A DNA stretch of 24,718 nucleotides from CAZNRY01 sp964575675 (GTDB taxonomy: Bacteria > Eisenbacteria > RBG-16-71-46 > CAIMUX01 > VGJL01), in the NCBI GenBank assembly GCA_964575675.1, contig CAZNRY010000040.1, positions 1 to 24,718 on the forward strand, in the 5' to 3' direction. Positions within the stretch are counted from its first letter, which is position 1. Every line of letters starts with the position of its first letter. Below the pieces are notes generated by a model. That model was given only the letters and a program-made list of their open reading frames with translations. It was not told the origin of the DNA and searched no databases. Below are positions 1-8,015 of the stretch, piece by piece. A program made the translations under genes and the position numbers.

Positions 1-208
1 GCTCCTGTACGACTTCCCCCTCGGGGCCCATTGCCCAGAAACGGATCGTCACCTCCCGCTCCCCTCCCGCTCGTGCGCAGCCCACCATCGCGGAAGCGGC
101 AAGCAGGAGAAGCAGGGGAATCCGACGGGCGAAGGAGGCCGGATGGACGGAGAAAGGCCGAATGCTCTTCCCCGCGGGGGCGGAATGACCGTCGGCGCGC
201 CCCCGCAT
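1..208 (-). CDS. ABC transporter sugar-binding lipoprotein, N-terminal part (runs off the left edge)
   Basis: The first 69 codons of a minus-strand gene are visible; the rest lies beyond base 1. The predicted protein has a charged N-terminus, a hydrophobic stretch (IPLLLLLAASAMVGC) with a lipobox-like VGC, and then VTIRFWAMGPEGEVVQE. That last segment is the typical first beta-strand and helix of family 1 extracellular solute-binding proteins, which bind sugars and deliver them to ABC permeases. The ATG (208-206) sits 5 nt after the stop of the upstream glucoamylase-like gene, with GGTGAG as a possible ribosome site, so the two are almost certainly co-transcribed. Sugar permease genes would be expected just outside the window. 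Too short for the track, but the lipoprotein signal plus family motif make it convincing. The ligand is unknown; context suggests an oligosaccharide. Confidence 0.78.
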   Translation of the reverse strand, partial: MRGRADGHSAPAGKSIRPFSVHPASFARRIPLLLLLAASAMVGCARAGGEREVTIRFWAMGPEGEVVQE

Positions 209-213
209 CGGGC

Positions 214-1719
214 TCACCGGACGACACCCACGCTGTCCAGCCAACCCCCCGAGAAACCCGCCGCGCGGAGTCCGCGAATGATCGCCGGATGGCGTCGCAG
301 CGTCTTCCAGATCAACCCGCTCCGGTAGTTCTCGACCATCACGAGGATCGGTCCCTGGTCGATCCCGAGATAGTCGGTGTCGAACCATCCGAACGCGGGG
401 TCCACCTGGCCGTGTTGGACCGGGATCGGCAGCCGCAGGGTGGGGTTCAGCGCATCGACGAACCCATAGGTTCCGAAGACCCGGCTCCCGTAGGTCTCCC
501 GAATCGAGATCAACGTGGGAACGACGATCTCCGGAGCGAATGCGATCGAACCTCCCGCGGCGGAGGGAGAAATCGTCCCATCGTCCTGGATCTCTGTGAA
601 CGATGCGCCCCTCGCCCAGTAGGTTTCGAACCGCCTCTTCCTGCCTTCGATCACCACCTCGTCGGGGACCGGCCCGTCGCACGCGGTCAGACCCCACAGC
701 CTCGCCCCGTATCCGGCCCAGGCCATCGGGTTGGCGATCGCGTACGCCTGCTGGGAGAGGACGGCGCGCCGCGAGTTCTCGAAGTAGTCGATCCCCTTCT
801 CCCTCATGAAGCGATCCTGGATGCCGCGGAAGTCGATCCAGGCATGCGAGAACTGATGCCCGAAGAGCGGGGCGAAACCCAGATGCTCGATTTCATAGAA
901 CTCGCCCCAGCGGTACCCCTTGAGCCACGCATCCCACGCATCCCCACCGACTGGATGCGTGGGCGATCCCATGGCGAGGATGTAGAGAATCGAAGCTTCG
1001 TTGTATCCCCCCCAGTCGTAGGGAAGAAAGCCGCCCTCCGGGTCCCAACCATGGCAGATCATCGGGGGCCGCACCTGAGCCCATTGCCAATCGGCGCGGG
1101 CATAGAGGGAATCGGCGTAGGCCCGGATCGAACGCTCGACCGCGTCCTGCCGATCGAAGTAGGCCTGGCAGAAGAGGCACCCCGCGAGAAGGAGCGCAGT
1201 GTCCATCGTCGAGAGCTCGACGTCCTTGAAGCGGTAACCCGTCGCCGGCTCGAGGAAGTGATAGAAGAATCCCCGTTGCCCTCCGGCTCTCGAGGACACC
1301 GAGTCCTGGGGGATGTCCCAGAGGAACCGAAGGGTCGTGAGAGCCCGACCGGCCGCGGCGGCGCGCGACACGTAGCCCCGCTCCGCCCCAATCGGATAGG
1401 CCGTGAGGGCGAACCCCGTCGCCGAGACGCTGACGAACGACTCGCTTGGTGCGCGATCCGGGGTCAGACCGGTCTTCGGATCGCTCAGGGACCAGAAGTA
1501 CTGGAATGTCCTCTCCTGGAGGGTGTCGAGAAACGCCGCCTCCCGAGGTGACAGGGTATACGCTGAGCGGCCAGCATCGCGTCCCGCATGGGTTGCCGGT
1601 CCGTCCGTCCGGGCGGAACAATCCGCGAGACCGACGGCGAGCAGCAGCGGCAACAGGAGCCATGGGAGACAATGCCGACGGAGGAGAATCTGAACGGAAC
1701 GTGGTCTGGCGAATCTCAT
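214..1719 (-). CDS. Glucoamylase-like family (PF10091, GH144-type) lipoprotein glycoside hydrolase
   Basis: A 501-aa predicted glycoside hydrolase of the alpha/alpha-barrel 'glucoamylase-like' family. Characterised GH144 members of this family are endo-beta-1,2-glucanases. The start is set at ATG 1719, preceded by GGAAGGGG; an upstream in-frame start at 1842 would bury the signal sequence. Residues 14-34 form a lipoprotein signal with lipobox LADC (Cys34). Family-type blocks are FFYHFL (151-156), STMDTALLLAG (170-180), YNEASILYILAMGSPTHP (239-256), FAPLFGHQFSHAWIDFRG (282-299), YFENSRRA (312-319) and LGIDQGPILVMVENYRSG (451-468). There is no C-terminal sorting module, so it is likely anchored facing the periplasm or on the outer membrane. 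It is paralogous to the enzyme at 12415-14019 and carries about 15 extra residues around 348-385. It is followed directly by an ABC sugar-binding protein, which fits a role in trimming imported oligosaccharides. Substrate specificity is inferred only from the family. Confidence 0.9.
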   Translation of the reverse strand: MRFARPRSVQILLRRHCLPWLLLPLLLAVGLADCSARTDGPATHAGRDAGRSAYTLSPREAAFLDTLQERTFQYFWSLSDPKTGLTPDRAPSESFVSVSATGFALTAYPIGAERGYVSRAAAAGRALTTLRFLWDIPQDSVSSRAGGQRGFFYHFLEPATGYRFKDVELSTMDTALLLAGCLFCQAYFDRQDAVERSIRAYADSLYARADWQWAQVRPPMICHGWDPEGGFLPYDWGGYNEASILYILAMGSPTHPVGGDAWDAWLKGYRWGEFYEIEHLGFAPLFGHQFSHAWIDFRGIQDRFMREKGIDYFENSRRAVLSQQAYAIANPMAWAGYGARLWGLTACDGPVPDEVVIEGRKRRFETYWARGASFTEIQDDGTISPSAAGGSIAFAPEIVVPTLISIRETYGSRVFGTYGFVDALNPTLRLPIPVQHGQVDPAFGWFDTDYLGIDQGPILVMVENYRSGLIWKTLRRHPAIIRGLRAAGFSGGWLDSVGVVR

Positions 1720-1813
1720 CGCATCCCCTTCCCGCGCCCACGATCGAAGACGATCATTCGAGTCTACAAGCACCCGGGACACGCTACACCCCCACCCGAT
1801 CCGCACCGCTCCC

Positions 1814-1854
1814 ATTTTTACAGGTGCGCCGATGAGTCGCAACGTGAAACGTTG
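1814..1854 (-). promoter_or_regulatory. Candidate promoter and operator-like dyad for the minus-strand enzyme gene
   Basis: On the plus strand, 1840-1854 reads CAACGT-GAA-ACGTTG, a perfect palindrome with 6-bp arms and a 3-bp centre. On the minus strand it overlaps a weak -35-like TTGCGA (1842-1837), followed 17 nt later by AAAAAT (819-814 in the 1800s) preceded by TG. The hexamers match consensus only 4/6 each. The dyad is about 120 bp upstream of the enzyme ATG and lies between divergent genes, one of which encodes a LacI-type repressor, so operator function is plausible but inferred. Confidence 0.35.
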
Positions 1855-2099
1855 TTACGCAGAGCGCAAGAGACCATCGGCGGTCGGCGGTCCCACGACA
1901 TGCGGAATCTCACGTTGCCTCGGCCGCGGCAGCCGCAGAATCGCCCGGCGGGTTGGATCCTCTGCGTAGACGCATCGGGCGGCCGCCGTAACCGCATTGC
2001 GAGCGCCCCGTCGAGCGGTTTTTCGCGCCTCATCCGGCGACTTGCTTTCTCATGCGCCCTGGCTGGCGCAGGCGCCCCCGCCGCCGTTCGGGCATCATC
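1855..2099. other. GC-rich intergenic stretch without recognised features
   Basis: This is the middle of the 544-bp divergent region between the minus-strand enzyme and the LacI regulator. Reading frames here are short, lack ribosome sites and show no family resemblance. A small dyad TGCGT-AG-ACGCA lies near 1963-1974. No tRNA-like cloverleaf, T-tract terminator or repeat unit was seen. Confidence 0.5.
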
Positions 2100-2140
2100 G
2101 TGTTAAAGTGTTATATGACAATCGTTTAATACGTATCAGA
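2100..2140 (+). promoter_or_regulatory. Direct repeat and CG-centred dyad upstream of the lacI-type promoter
   Basis: GTGTTA occurs twice with an 8-nt period (2100-2105 and 2108-2113). Just downstream, TTTAATACGTATCAGA (2125-2140) is an imperfect 16-bp palindrome centred on CG (2132-2133), the layout usual for LacI-family operators. It lies immediately upstream of the -35 box at 2153. Binding is inferred from layout only. Confidence 0.35.
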
Positions 2141-2152
2141 AAAACCGCCTGC

Positions 2153-2181
2153 TTGACAATAGACGATCGCTCCGTTATAAT
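2153..2181 (+). promoter_or_regulatory. Perfect-consensus sigma70 promoter for the LacI-family gene
   Basis: TTGACA (2153-2158) and TATAAT (2176-2181) are both exact consensus hexamers separated by exactly 17 nt, in an AT-rich patch within otherwise GC-rich DNA. Transcription should start near 2188, about 76 nt before the preferred GTG start at 2264. The palindrome GGAGATCTCC (2199-2208) then falls at roughly +11 to +20, where a repressor could block the polymerase. Such a strong promoter is normally held in check by a repressor, consistent with autoregulation by the LacI-type product. Confidence 0.85.
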
Positions 2182-2263
2182 GTAACCGTTTTCGCAAGGG
2201 AGATCTCCTCGCTGACGGGCACCCGACGGCGTGGAGCAGATCTCAGTTCATCTGGAGCGCATT

Positions 2264-3271
2264 GTGGCAAACATCCGGGATGTCGCCCGACTGGCAGACG
2301 TGTCGATCGCAACCGTCTCGCGCGTGTTCAACGACAGCACGCGGGTGAGCGAACAGACGCGCCGGCACGTCCGCACGATCGCCTCACGGGTCGGCTACTG
2401 GCCGAACACGGCCGCGCGAAGTTTGACGACGAGCCGCACCTCGACTCTGGGCGTTCTCCTGCCGGATCTCTACGGCGAGTTCTACTCCGAGGTGATCCGG
2501 GGGATCGATCAGGCGGCGCGGCGGGACGGCTACCAGATCCTGATCTCGGGCTCCCATGCGGACACCCTGACCCTCATCACCGCGGCGCGGGCAATGCACG
2601 GGCTTGTCGAGGGGTTGATCATCATGGCCCCGGATAACAGATCGGCCGCCGCGCTTCAGGAGATCATGGAGAGCATCCCCGCAGTGCTTCTGAATCCCCC
2701 TTGCGACGACGGGAAGTGCCAGGCGATCTCCATCGCCAACTACGACGGCGCCTACGCGATCACCGGACACCTGCTGTCACTCGGCCACCGGCAGATCGCC
2801 ATGGTGAAGGGACCATCCGGGAACATGGATTCCGAGGAGCGTCTGAAGGGGTATCGGGCCGCCATGCTCCAGGCCGGAATCAGCCCCTCCCCCGATCTCG
2901 AGTTCCAGGGGGATTTCACCGAGATGTCGGGTTGTCAGGCGGGACGATCGGCCATCCAACGGAACCCTCGGCCTACGGCCGTGGTCGCGGCCAATGACTA
3001 CATGGCGATCGGTCTGATGAGCGCGCTGCGGGAGGCCGGCGTCCGGATGCCCGAGGAGATGGCGGTGACGGGGTTCGACGACATCGAGATTGCTCAATAC
3101 ATGAATCCGCCCCTGACCACGGTTCACGTCGACACCTACGAACTCGGGGAGCGGGCGTTTCAGAGATGGATCCAAGCCGCACGCAGCGGGGGGGCGGCTT
3201 CACCGGCCCACGAGATCCTGCCAACGCGGCTCGTGGTGCGTCAGTCGTGTGGATCGAATGGGAAGAAATAG
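2264..3271 (+). CDS. LacI-family transcriptional regulator
   Basis: A 335-aa regulator, the usual length for LacI/GalR proteins. I chose GTG 2264 because it gives the canonical N-terminus (M)ANIRDVARLADVSIATVSRV and has GGAG 8 nt upstream; a GTG at 2231 adds 11 unusual residues and lacks a good ribosome site. Residues about 2-55 form the DNA-binding helix-turn-helix and hinge helix, followed by STLGVLLPDLYGEFYSEVIRG, the start of the periplasmic-binding-like sensor domain. GFDDIEIAQYMNPPLTTV near the C-terminus is the typical last sensor block. It should bind an operator in the divergent region and respond to a sugar, controlling the operon downstream and perhaps the minus-strand enzyme. The sugar cannot be inferred from sequence. 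Confidence 0.93.
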   Translation: MANIRDVARLADVSIATVSRVFNDSTRVSEQTRRHVRTIASRVGYWPNTAARSLTTSRTSTLGVLLPDLYGEFYSEVIRGIDQAARRDGYQILISGSHADTLTLITAARAMHGLVEGLIIMAPDNRSAAALQEIMESIPAVLLNPPCDDGKCQAISIANYDGAYAITGHLLSLGHRQIAMVKGPSGNMDSEERLKGYRAAMLQAGISPSPDLEFQGDFTEMSGCQAGRSAIQRNPRPTAVVAANDYMAIGLMSALREAGVRMPEEMAVTGFDDIEIAQYMNPPLTTVHVDTYELGERAFQRWIQAARSGGAASPAHEILPTRLVVRQSCGSNGKK

Positions 3272-3291
3272 AAGGCGGCCGCGCCGGATCG

Positions 3292-3303
3292 CCGGCCGGC
3301 CGG
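3292..3303. repeat. GC palindrome after the regulator gene
   Basis: CCGGCCGGCCGG is a perfect 12-bp self-complementary sequence 20 bp after the LacI stop codon. There is no T-tract after it, so it is not a classical terminator. It could form a short hairpin that dampens read-through into the downstream genes. Confidence 0.3.
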
Positions 3304-3385
3304 TGGATGGGGCTGCGAGGAGGGTTGTCAGGGTTTCTTGTCATTGATGCAACGGAACGAAAAAGGCATTCACGGGGGTCAGGCC

Positions 3386-5278
3386 ATGAAGAAGAACATG
3401 TCGTTGATCATCTTGGGCGTCCTGTCCATCGCAGTGGTCCTACCTGCGGCTGGGCAAGCGCCTCTGAAGAATTCGATCTGGGCCCGCACGGCCCCGTCCC
3501 TGACGCTCGACGGCGTCCTGGACGAATTCGCATGGACGAAGGCCGAATCGGTCATCGTCCGCTACGGAATCGACGCGGCAATTCCTGGAAGCGGATGGAA
3601 GCCCGAGGCGGGCAGGCTGCCCGGCGATTCCACGCGGGCCACGCTCAAGTTCCTTGTCGTCGGCAACCAGCTCTACCTCGGGGCCGTGATGCGCGACAAG
3701 TCGGTCGGCGGGTCGAAGGACTGGGAACGCTGGGATGCGCTCTTGATGTCGCTCAAGGACCACGCCGACATCGGTGCGCCGAAACCGCCGGCCGAGTATT
3801 TCTATGCCTGGTGGTACGAGGGGACCACCGATCCACAGCCACCCGGGCAGCTTCCCGCCTTCATCGGCAGGTGGGCCACCTGGCCCCCGGGGACGCCGAG
3901 GACGCCGGAGCAGATCGCCGCGTGGGACGCGGTCACCGTCGTGCACGGCTTGTCGAATGCCGACGCCGTTCTCGACACCGATTGGACCGTGGAGATGAGG
4001 TTCGATCTGGGCATCATGGGGTATGACGTGACGGTTCCGCAGGGCGACATCGTCGAGTGGAACGTCTCGATCTACGACTGCGACTGGTTCTGGCCATTCA
4101 ACGGGACGGTATTCGGAGCGAACCGGGTCTGGCTCGAAAGCCCCTGGGGCAACGCCGCCTGGTACGACGAGGTCCGCATCCATGCCGCCCCGAACGTCAC
4201 GATCTACGACACGACCCTCCCGGTACTCGGCCCCGAGCTGAGGGTGGCCAACGGAGCCAACGAGACGACCCCTTCGATTGACGGCTCCCTCTCCGAATCG
4301 GTCTGGGCAAAGCAGGCGGGATTCCGGATCAAGTACGGCGACGACGCGCTCAGGCTGACCTATCCGGGCGTTGGCCCGTCACGGGCCGGGCAGTTCCAGC
4401 CCGAGGTCAACGGCGGCCTCGCCGCGATCCTCGACCCGGCCGACGCCACGGTGAAGATGTTCTTCAAGGGCGACTACCTGTACCTCGGATTCGACGTACG
4501 CGACATGGTTGTCCAGTATCACGAGAGCTTCGACCGGTGGGACGGTTTCCTCGTGACGTTGAACGATCGGGTGCTCAGGGGGCCCGACAAGAACCTCCTC
4601 GGCGAACGCCTCTCCTTCCAGGTCGGCCTGACCGGACAGGCGGTGCCCCAGGACTCCCTGATCCGATTCGTCAACAATGGTTGGGCTCAGGTCGCAATCA
4701 GCCTCAGGGCGGGGACGACGGTCGACACCCTCGGCCAACAGGCCGACAACGGCTACACCGCCGAGCTGGCGATCGATCTGACGAAGCTCTCGTACCCCGT
4801 TGGGCTCGGGGACGGCACGCTCTTCGTCGGGGTCAACCATCTGGACGGCGACTCGTTCAGCCCGATCACCGACTCCTACGGAACGCGTACCTGGTGGTTC
4901 CGCCAGTACGAGAACGATTGCTGCCCGGCATGGGCCTACATGGACCCGTCGTTGCTCGTCGCCGATGCGGGAGAGCTTGGACCCTCGGTCCCGACCGTGC
5001 GGATGCGGACCGAAGTCAACCCGAATCCGTTCCACGGATCGGCGCGGATCGACTATCAACTCCCGCGCTCGGGCAGCGTAACCCTGCGCATCTACGACGT
5101 CCAAGGGCGGATGTTGGAGGAGCGTCTCGTGGGTCAGGAAGAGGCGGGGCTGAGGACGATTTCGATCGATGCGGCCGGCTGGGCCGCGGGTGTCTATCAC
5201 TACGCGATCGAGGCGAAGAATCCCGAGACCGGCGCCGTCCTTTCCAGCACGGACGGACGGATGGTCCATCTGCGGTGA
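3386..5278 (+). CDS. Secreted tandem CBM9-like carbohydrate-binding protein with C-terminal FlgD/T9SS-like module
   Basis: A 630-aa secreted protein with no catalytic domain that I can recognise. ATG 3386 begins MKKNMSLIILGVLSIAVVL, a clear signal peptide ending near AAG-QA (residue 24); the in-frame ATG at 3338 would bury it. Two repeated beta-sandwich modules follow, about residues 30-285 and 286-535. Each opens with a LDGVLDEFAW / IDGSLSESVW motif and contains KFLVVGNQLYLG / FFKGDYLYLGFDV, then WERWDALLMSL / FDRWDGFLVTL, the signature of CBM9-like domains. Residues about 540-630 (VNPNPFHGSARIDYQLPRSG onward) form a FlgD-like/T9SS type A-like tail. It sits between the regulator and the TonB receptor, suggesting a surface glycan-capture protein filling part of the role that SusD/SusE-type lipoproteins have in Bacteroidota. 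No convincing own promoter was found in the 114-bp gap upstream. Confidence 0.85.
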   Translation: MKKNMSLIILGVLSIAVVLPAAGQAPLKNSIWARTAPSLTLDGVLDEFAWTKAESVIVRYGIDAAIPGSGWKPEAGRLPGDSTRATLKFLVVGNQLYLGAVMRDKSVGGSKDWERWDALLMSLKDHADIGAPKPPAEYFYAWWYEGTTDPQPPGQLPAFIGRWATWPPGTPRTPEQIAAWDAVTVVHGLSNADAVLDTDWTVEMRFDLGIMGYDVTVPQGDIVEWNVSIYDCDWFWPFNGTVFGANRVWLESPWGNAAWYDEVRIHAAPNVTIYDTTLPVLGPELRVANGANETTPSIDGSLSESVWAKQAGFRIKYGDDALRLTYPGVGPSRAGQFQPEVNGGLAAILDPADATVKMFFKGDYLYLGFDVRDMVVQYHESFDRWDGFLVTLNDRVLRGPDKNLLGERLSFQVGLTGQAVPQDSLIRFVNNGWAQVAISLRAGTTVDTLGQQADNGYTAELAIDLTKLSYPVGLGDGTLFVGVNHLDGDSFSPITDSYGTRTWWFRQYENDCCPAWAYMDPSLLVADAGELGPSVPTVRMRTEVNPNPFHGSARIDYQLPRSGSVTLRIYDVQGRMLEERLVGQEEAGLRTISIDAAGWAAGVYHYAIEAKNPETGAVLSSTDGRMVHLR

Positions 5279-5361
5279 GTTCGCGTCCGGCGGGCGGGCG
5301 GGTCGCGATCAGCGATCCGTCCGCCGGTCCGGCGCCAGAAGTTGGGGAGGGGTAAGAGACG

Positions 5362-8004
5362 TTGAACAACCCGAGGATCGGTCGATCGCTGGCAACGGCA
5401 ATGCTGCTGTCACTCTTCCTGGTCCTGCGTCCTGGTGACGCGGGGGCCGGCACGACCGGAAAGATCTCCGGCACGGTCCTCGACGCGTCCTCGCAGCCGG
5501 TCCCTGGCGTAACGGTTCTCGTCTTCGGCAAGAGCATCGGAGCCTTCACCGACACCCAAGGGCACTACGACATCCTGAACATCCCGCCGGGGACTCATGA
5601 GATTCGTTTCACGCACATTGCCTATCGCCCCTTGACGTACACGGGCATTCTCGTCTCGGCCGATCAGACGACGAGGTTGAATGCCAAGCTCGAGTCGACC
5701 ACGGTATCGATGGAGGCGATCGAGATCAAGGCGGAGCGGCCGATCATCGATGTCAACCTGACGAGCACGCGATCCACGGTCACGAGCGAAGAGATCGAAG
5801 CCCTCCCGGTCCAGGACCTGAACGATATCGTTAACTTACAAGCGGGGGTCGTCGAGGGACATGTGCGCGGGGGCCGGATCGGTGAAGTTCAGTACCAGGT
5901 CGATGGCGTGAGCGTCAACAACCCGTTCAGCAACGAGTCGACACTGCGCATCGACCGCTCCCTGCTTCAGGAAGTCCAGGTCATCAGCGGTGTTTTCGAC
6001 GCGGAATACGGACAGGGGATGAGCGGCGTGGTGAACGCCGTCCTGAAGGACGGAACGAAGGACTTCAGATGGGGTGGGGAGTTTGCCGGATCCGGTTTCG
6101 TCTTCGATGCCGGTCCCCGCAACGCTACGAACCAGATCTACCACTCGCCCAACCAGAACTATCAGCTGAACATGAGCGGCCCCGTCGGGGCCCCGAGCAC
6201 GGTCATTCTCTTGAGCGGACGACGTTACGTCTTCGACGACTATTTGATGGGAAGGCGCTATTTCCGCCCGACCGACAGATCGGACTTCGAGAGGAAGATC
6301 TTCCTGGGGACGGGAGACAGCTCCGAGGTAGCCCTTGGGTACAGCCGCGAGTGGTCGGGGCTCGGGAAGATGACGAATACCTTGATCCCGAACGTCATCC
6401 TGAGCTACCAGGCGATCTTCAACTTGATCGAAGGCCGGCGCGCCGACTACTCGTTTCGATTCAACCCGGACGGACTGACGAAGCAGAAGACGAAGTCGGT
6501 CACCCACGGTCTCGACATCACGCACACTCTAAGCGCGGCGACCTACTACAAACTCAGCCTCCGGCAGAACTACCTGAGCTACACCGACATGGCCTTCGAG
6601 AACCTGACCGACATCGGCTATGTCGCGGCAGGCCGCCCCATCGGCGACCCGAGCTACAGTCTGGGCGCGATCATTCAGGGGGTCCAGTTCGGTCGTTGGA
6701 TGCAGAAGACGAACGAGTTCTTCGTGACCGGCTCCTTCGTCAGCCAGACGACCCGCACCAACCTGATCAAGATCGGGGGGGAGCTCCACCTGCCGGACGT
6801 CAAGTTCGGCCCTCCCGGGCTCCTGGCCTATTCCGTGGTCAGCGGCCAGCAGGCCCTTGTCCGCTACGAGTACGATCCGCCCACCTACCAGCCGGTCATG
6901 GGGGCCGTCTATACCCAGGACCAGGCTGAATGGGAGGATCTGACCATCCGCGCGGGGTTCCGCATGGAGTACTTCGATGCGCGCTCGAGCATACCGGGCG
7001 ATCTGGCCAATCCCGCGAACACGATCTTGGGCGCCCCCGGGGCCAAGCCGAAGAAGACCACCAAGAAGGTCACACTGGCCCCGCGCCTTGGGGTCGCCTA
7101 TCCGATCAGCGACCGGGCGGGGCTCCACTTCGCCTATGGGCACTTCTACCAGTACCCGGCCCTCGGGGACATCTTCACGAACGCAGACTACTCGATCCTC
7201 GATGGCCTGCAGGCGGGTGGGGTGAGCTACGGCGTGATGGGCAACCCGGATGTGAAACCCGAGAAGACCGTGCAGTACGAGCTGGGTTACAAGTATGCAT
7301 TCACGGACGATTTCGGAACCGAGCTGAACATCTTCTACAAGGACATCCGGAACCTCCTGGGAAGCGAGTTCATCAACACCTACAACGGGGCGCAGTACGC
7401 AAGGCTCTCCAACTCCGACTTCGCCGACGCGATCGGTTTCACCCTGGCGCTCGATCACCGCCGTCTGGGCCCTGTCGCAACAGCCCTGGACTACACGTGG
7501 CAACGGGTCCAGGGAAACGCGAGCGATCCCACTGAGACGGCCACGCGTGCCGAGGCCGGAGAGGATCCCCGCCCGCGCCAGATACCGCTCGGGTGGGATC
7601 AGCGCCACACATTCAACATGACGGCGTCGGCCGAGCTCGGGCGGGGATCGCTCGTAAGCACGATCCTGCGAGTCGCCAGCGGGCAGCCGTACACACCGCA
7701 GCTCGACGCCGGCTTCGGAAACGGCCTGGGAACGAACTCCGGCAGGAAGGCGGCCGGCATGCTGATCGATCTGCGCGCCGAGCACAGCCTGGAATGGAGC
7801 AGGATGAACCTCAGCCTGTTCGGCAGGGTGTTCAATCTGTTCGACACCCGCTTCTTCAACGGGATGGTGTTCAACAGCACGGGGAGTCCGGACTACTCGC
7901 GGTTCACCGAGACGGACAAGTACGCGCTTGCCAACCCGCTGCGCTACTACACGCCCCGGCGGATCGAGATCGGCCTGAAACTCGGACCGATGGCGGCGGA
8001 CTAG
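5362..8004 (+). CDS. TonB-dependent outer-membrane receptor with N-terminal carboxypeptidase-regulatory-like domain
   Basis: An 880-aa outer-membrane transporter. I accept TTG 5362 because GGAGGGG lies about 10 nt upstream and the resulting MNNPRIGRSLATAMLLSLFL is a proper signal peptide; ATG 5401 is the alternative. Residues about 33-115 (KISGTVLDASSQPVPGVTV, TDTQGHYDILNIPPGTHEI) are a CarboxypepD_reg-like domain. The plug follows at about 125-240, including YQVDGVSVNNPFS and EVQVISGVFDAEYGQGMSG. The rest is a beta-barrel ending IEIGLKLGPMAAD. This layout matches SusC-like/oligosaccharide TonB receptors, but no SusD follows; instead the next genes encode a large FN3 protein and a PorV-like barrel. 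It starts 83 nt after the CBM9-like gene and probably belongs to the same operon. The cargo is inferred to be a glycan from neighbours. Confidence 0.92.
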   Translation: MNNPRIGRSLATAMLLSLFLVLRPGDAGAGTTGKISGTVLDASSQPVPGVTVLVFGKSIGAFTDTQGHYDILNIPPGTHEIRFTHIAYRPLTYTGILVSADQTTRLNAKLESTTVSMEAIEIKAERPIIDVNLTSTRSTVTSEEIEALPVQDLNDIVNLQAGVVEGHVRGGRIGEVQYQVDGVSVNNPFSNESTLRIDRSLLQEVQVISGVFDAEYGQGMSGVVNAVLKDGTKDFRWGGEFAGSGFVFDAGPRNATNQIYHSPNQNYQLNMSGPVGAPSTVILLSGRRYVFDDYLMGRRYFRPTDRSDFERKIFLGTGDSSEVALGYSREWSGLGKMTNTLIPNVILSYQAIFNLIEGRRADYSFRFNPDGLTKQKTKSVTHGLDITHTLSAATYYKLSLRQNYLSYTDMAFENLTDIGYVAAGRPIGDPSYSLGAIIQGVQFGRWMQKTNEFFVTGSFVSQTTRTNLIKIGGELHLPDVKFGPPGLLAYSVVSGQQALVRYEYDPPTYQPVMGAVYTQDQAEWEDLTIRAGFRMEYFDARSSIPGDLANPANTILGAPGAKPKKTTKKVTLAPRLGVAYPISDRAGLHFAYGHFYQYPALGDIFTNADYSILDGLQAGGVSYGVMGNPDVKPEKTVQYELGYKYAFTDDFGTELNIFYKDIRNLLGSEFINTYNGAQYARLSNSDFADAIGFTLALDHRRLGPVATALDYTWQRVQGNASDPTETATRAEAGEDPRPRQIPLGWDQRHTFNMTASAELGRGSLVSTILRVASGQPYTPQLDAGFGNGLGTNSGRKAAGMLIDLRAEHSLEWSRMNLSLFGRVFNLFDTRFFNGMVFNSTGSPDYSRFTETDKYALANPLRYYTPRRIEIGLKLGPMAAD

Positions 8005-8015
8005 GAGCTTTCGGG

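Noticed and set aside
31..1551. Long plus-strand open frame (506 codons) opposite the lipoprotein enzyme
   Set aside because: It is the antisense of a gene with clear family motifs; its Arg/Pro/Glu-rich product matches nothing and lacks a ribosome site. High GC content leaves such frames open.
1855..2099. Possible tRNA or small RNA in the divergent intergenic region
   Set aside because: No T-loop GGTTCGA-type box, no acceptor pairing and no terminator were found.
7593..8015. Extended N-terminus of the FN3 protein in the open frame upstream of 8016
   Set aside because: It overlaps the receptor gene in another frame and would bury a good signal peptide; 8016 has GGAG at 8 nt spacing.
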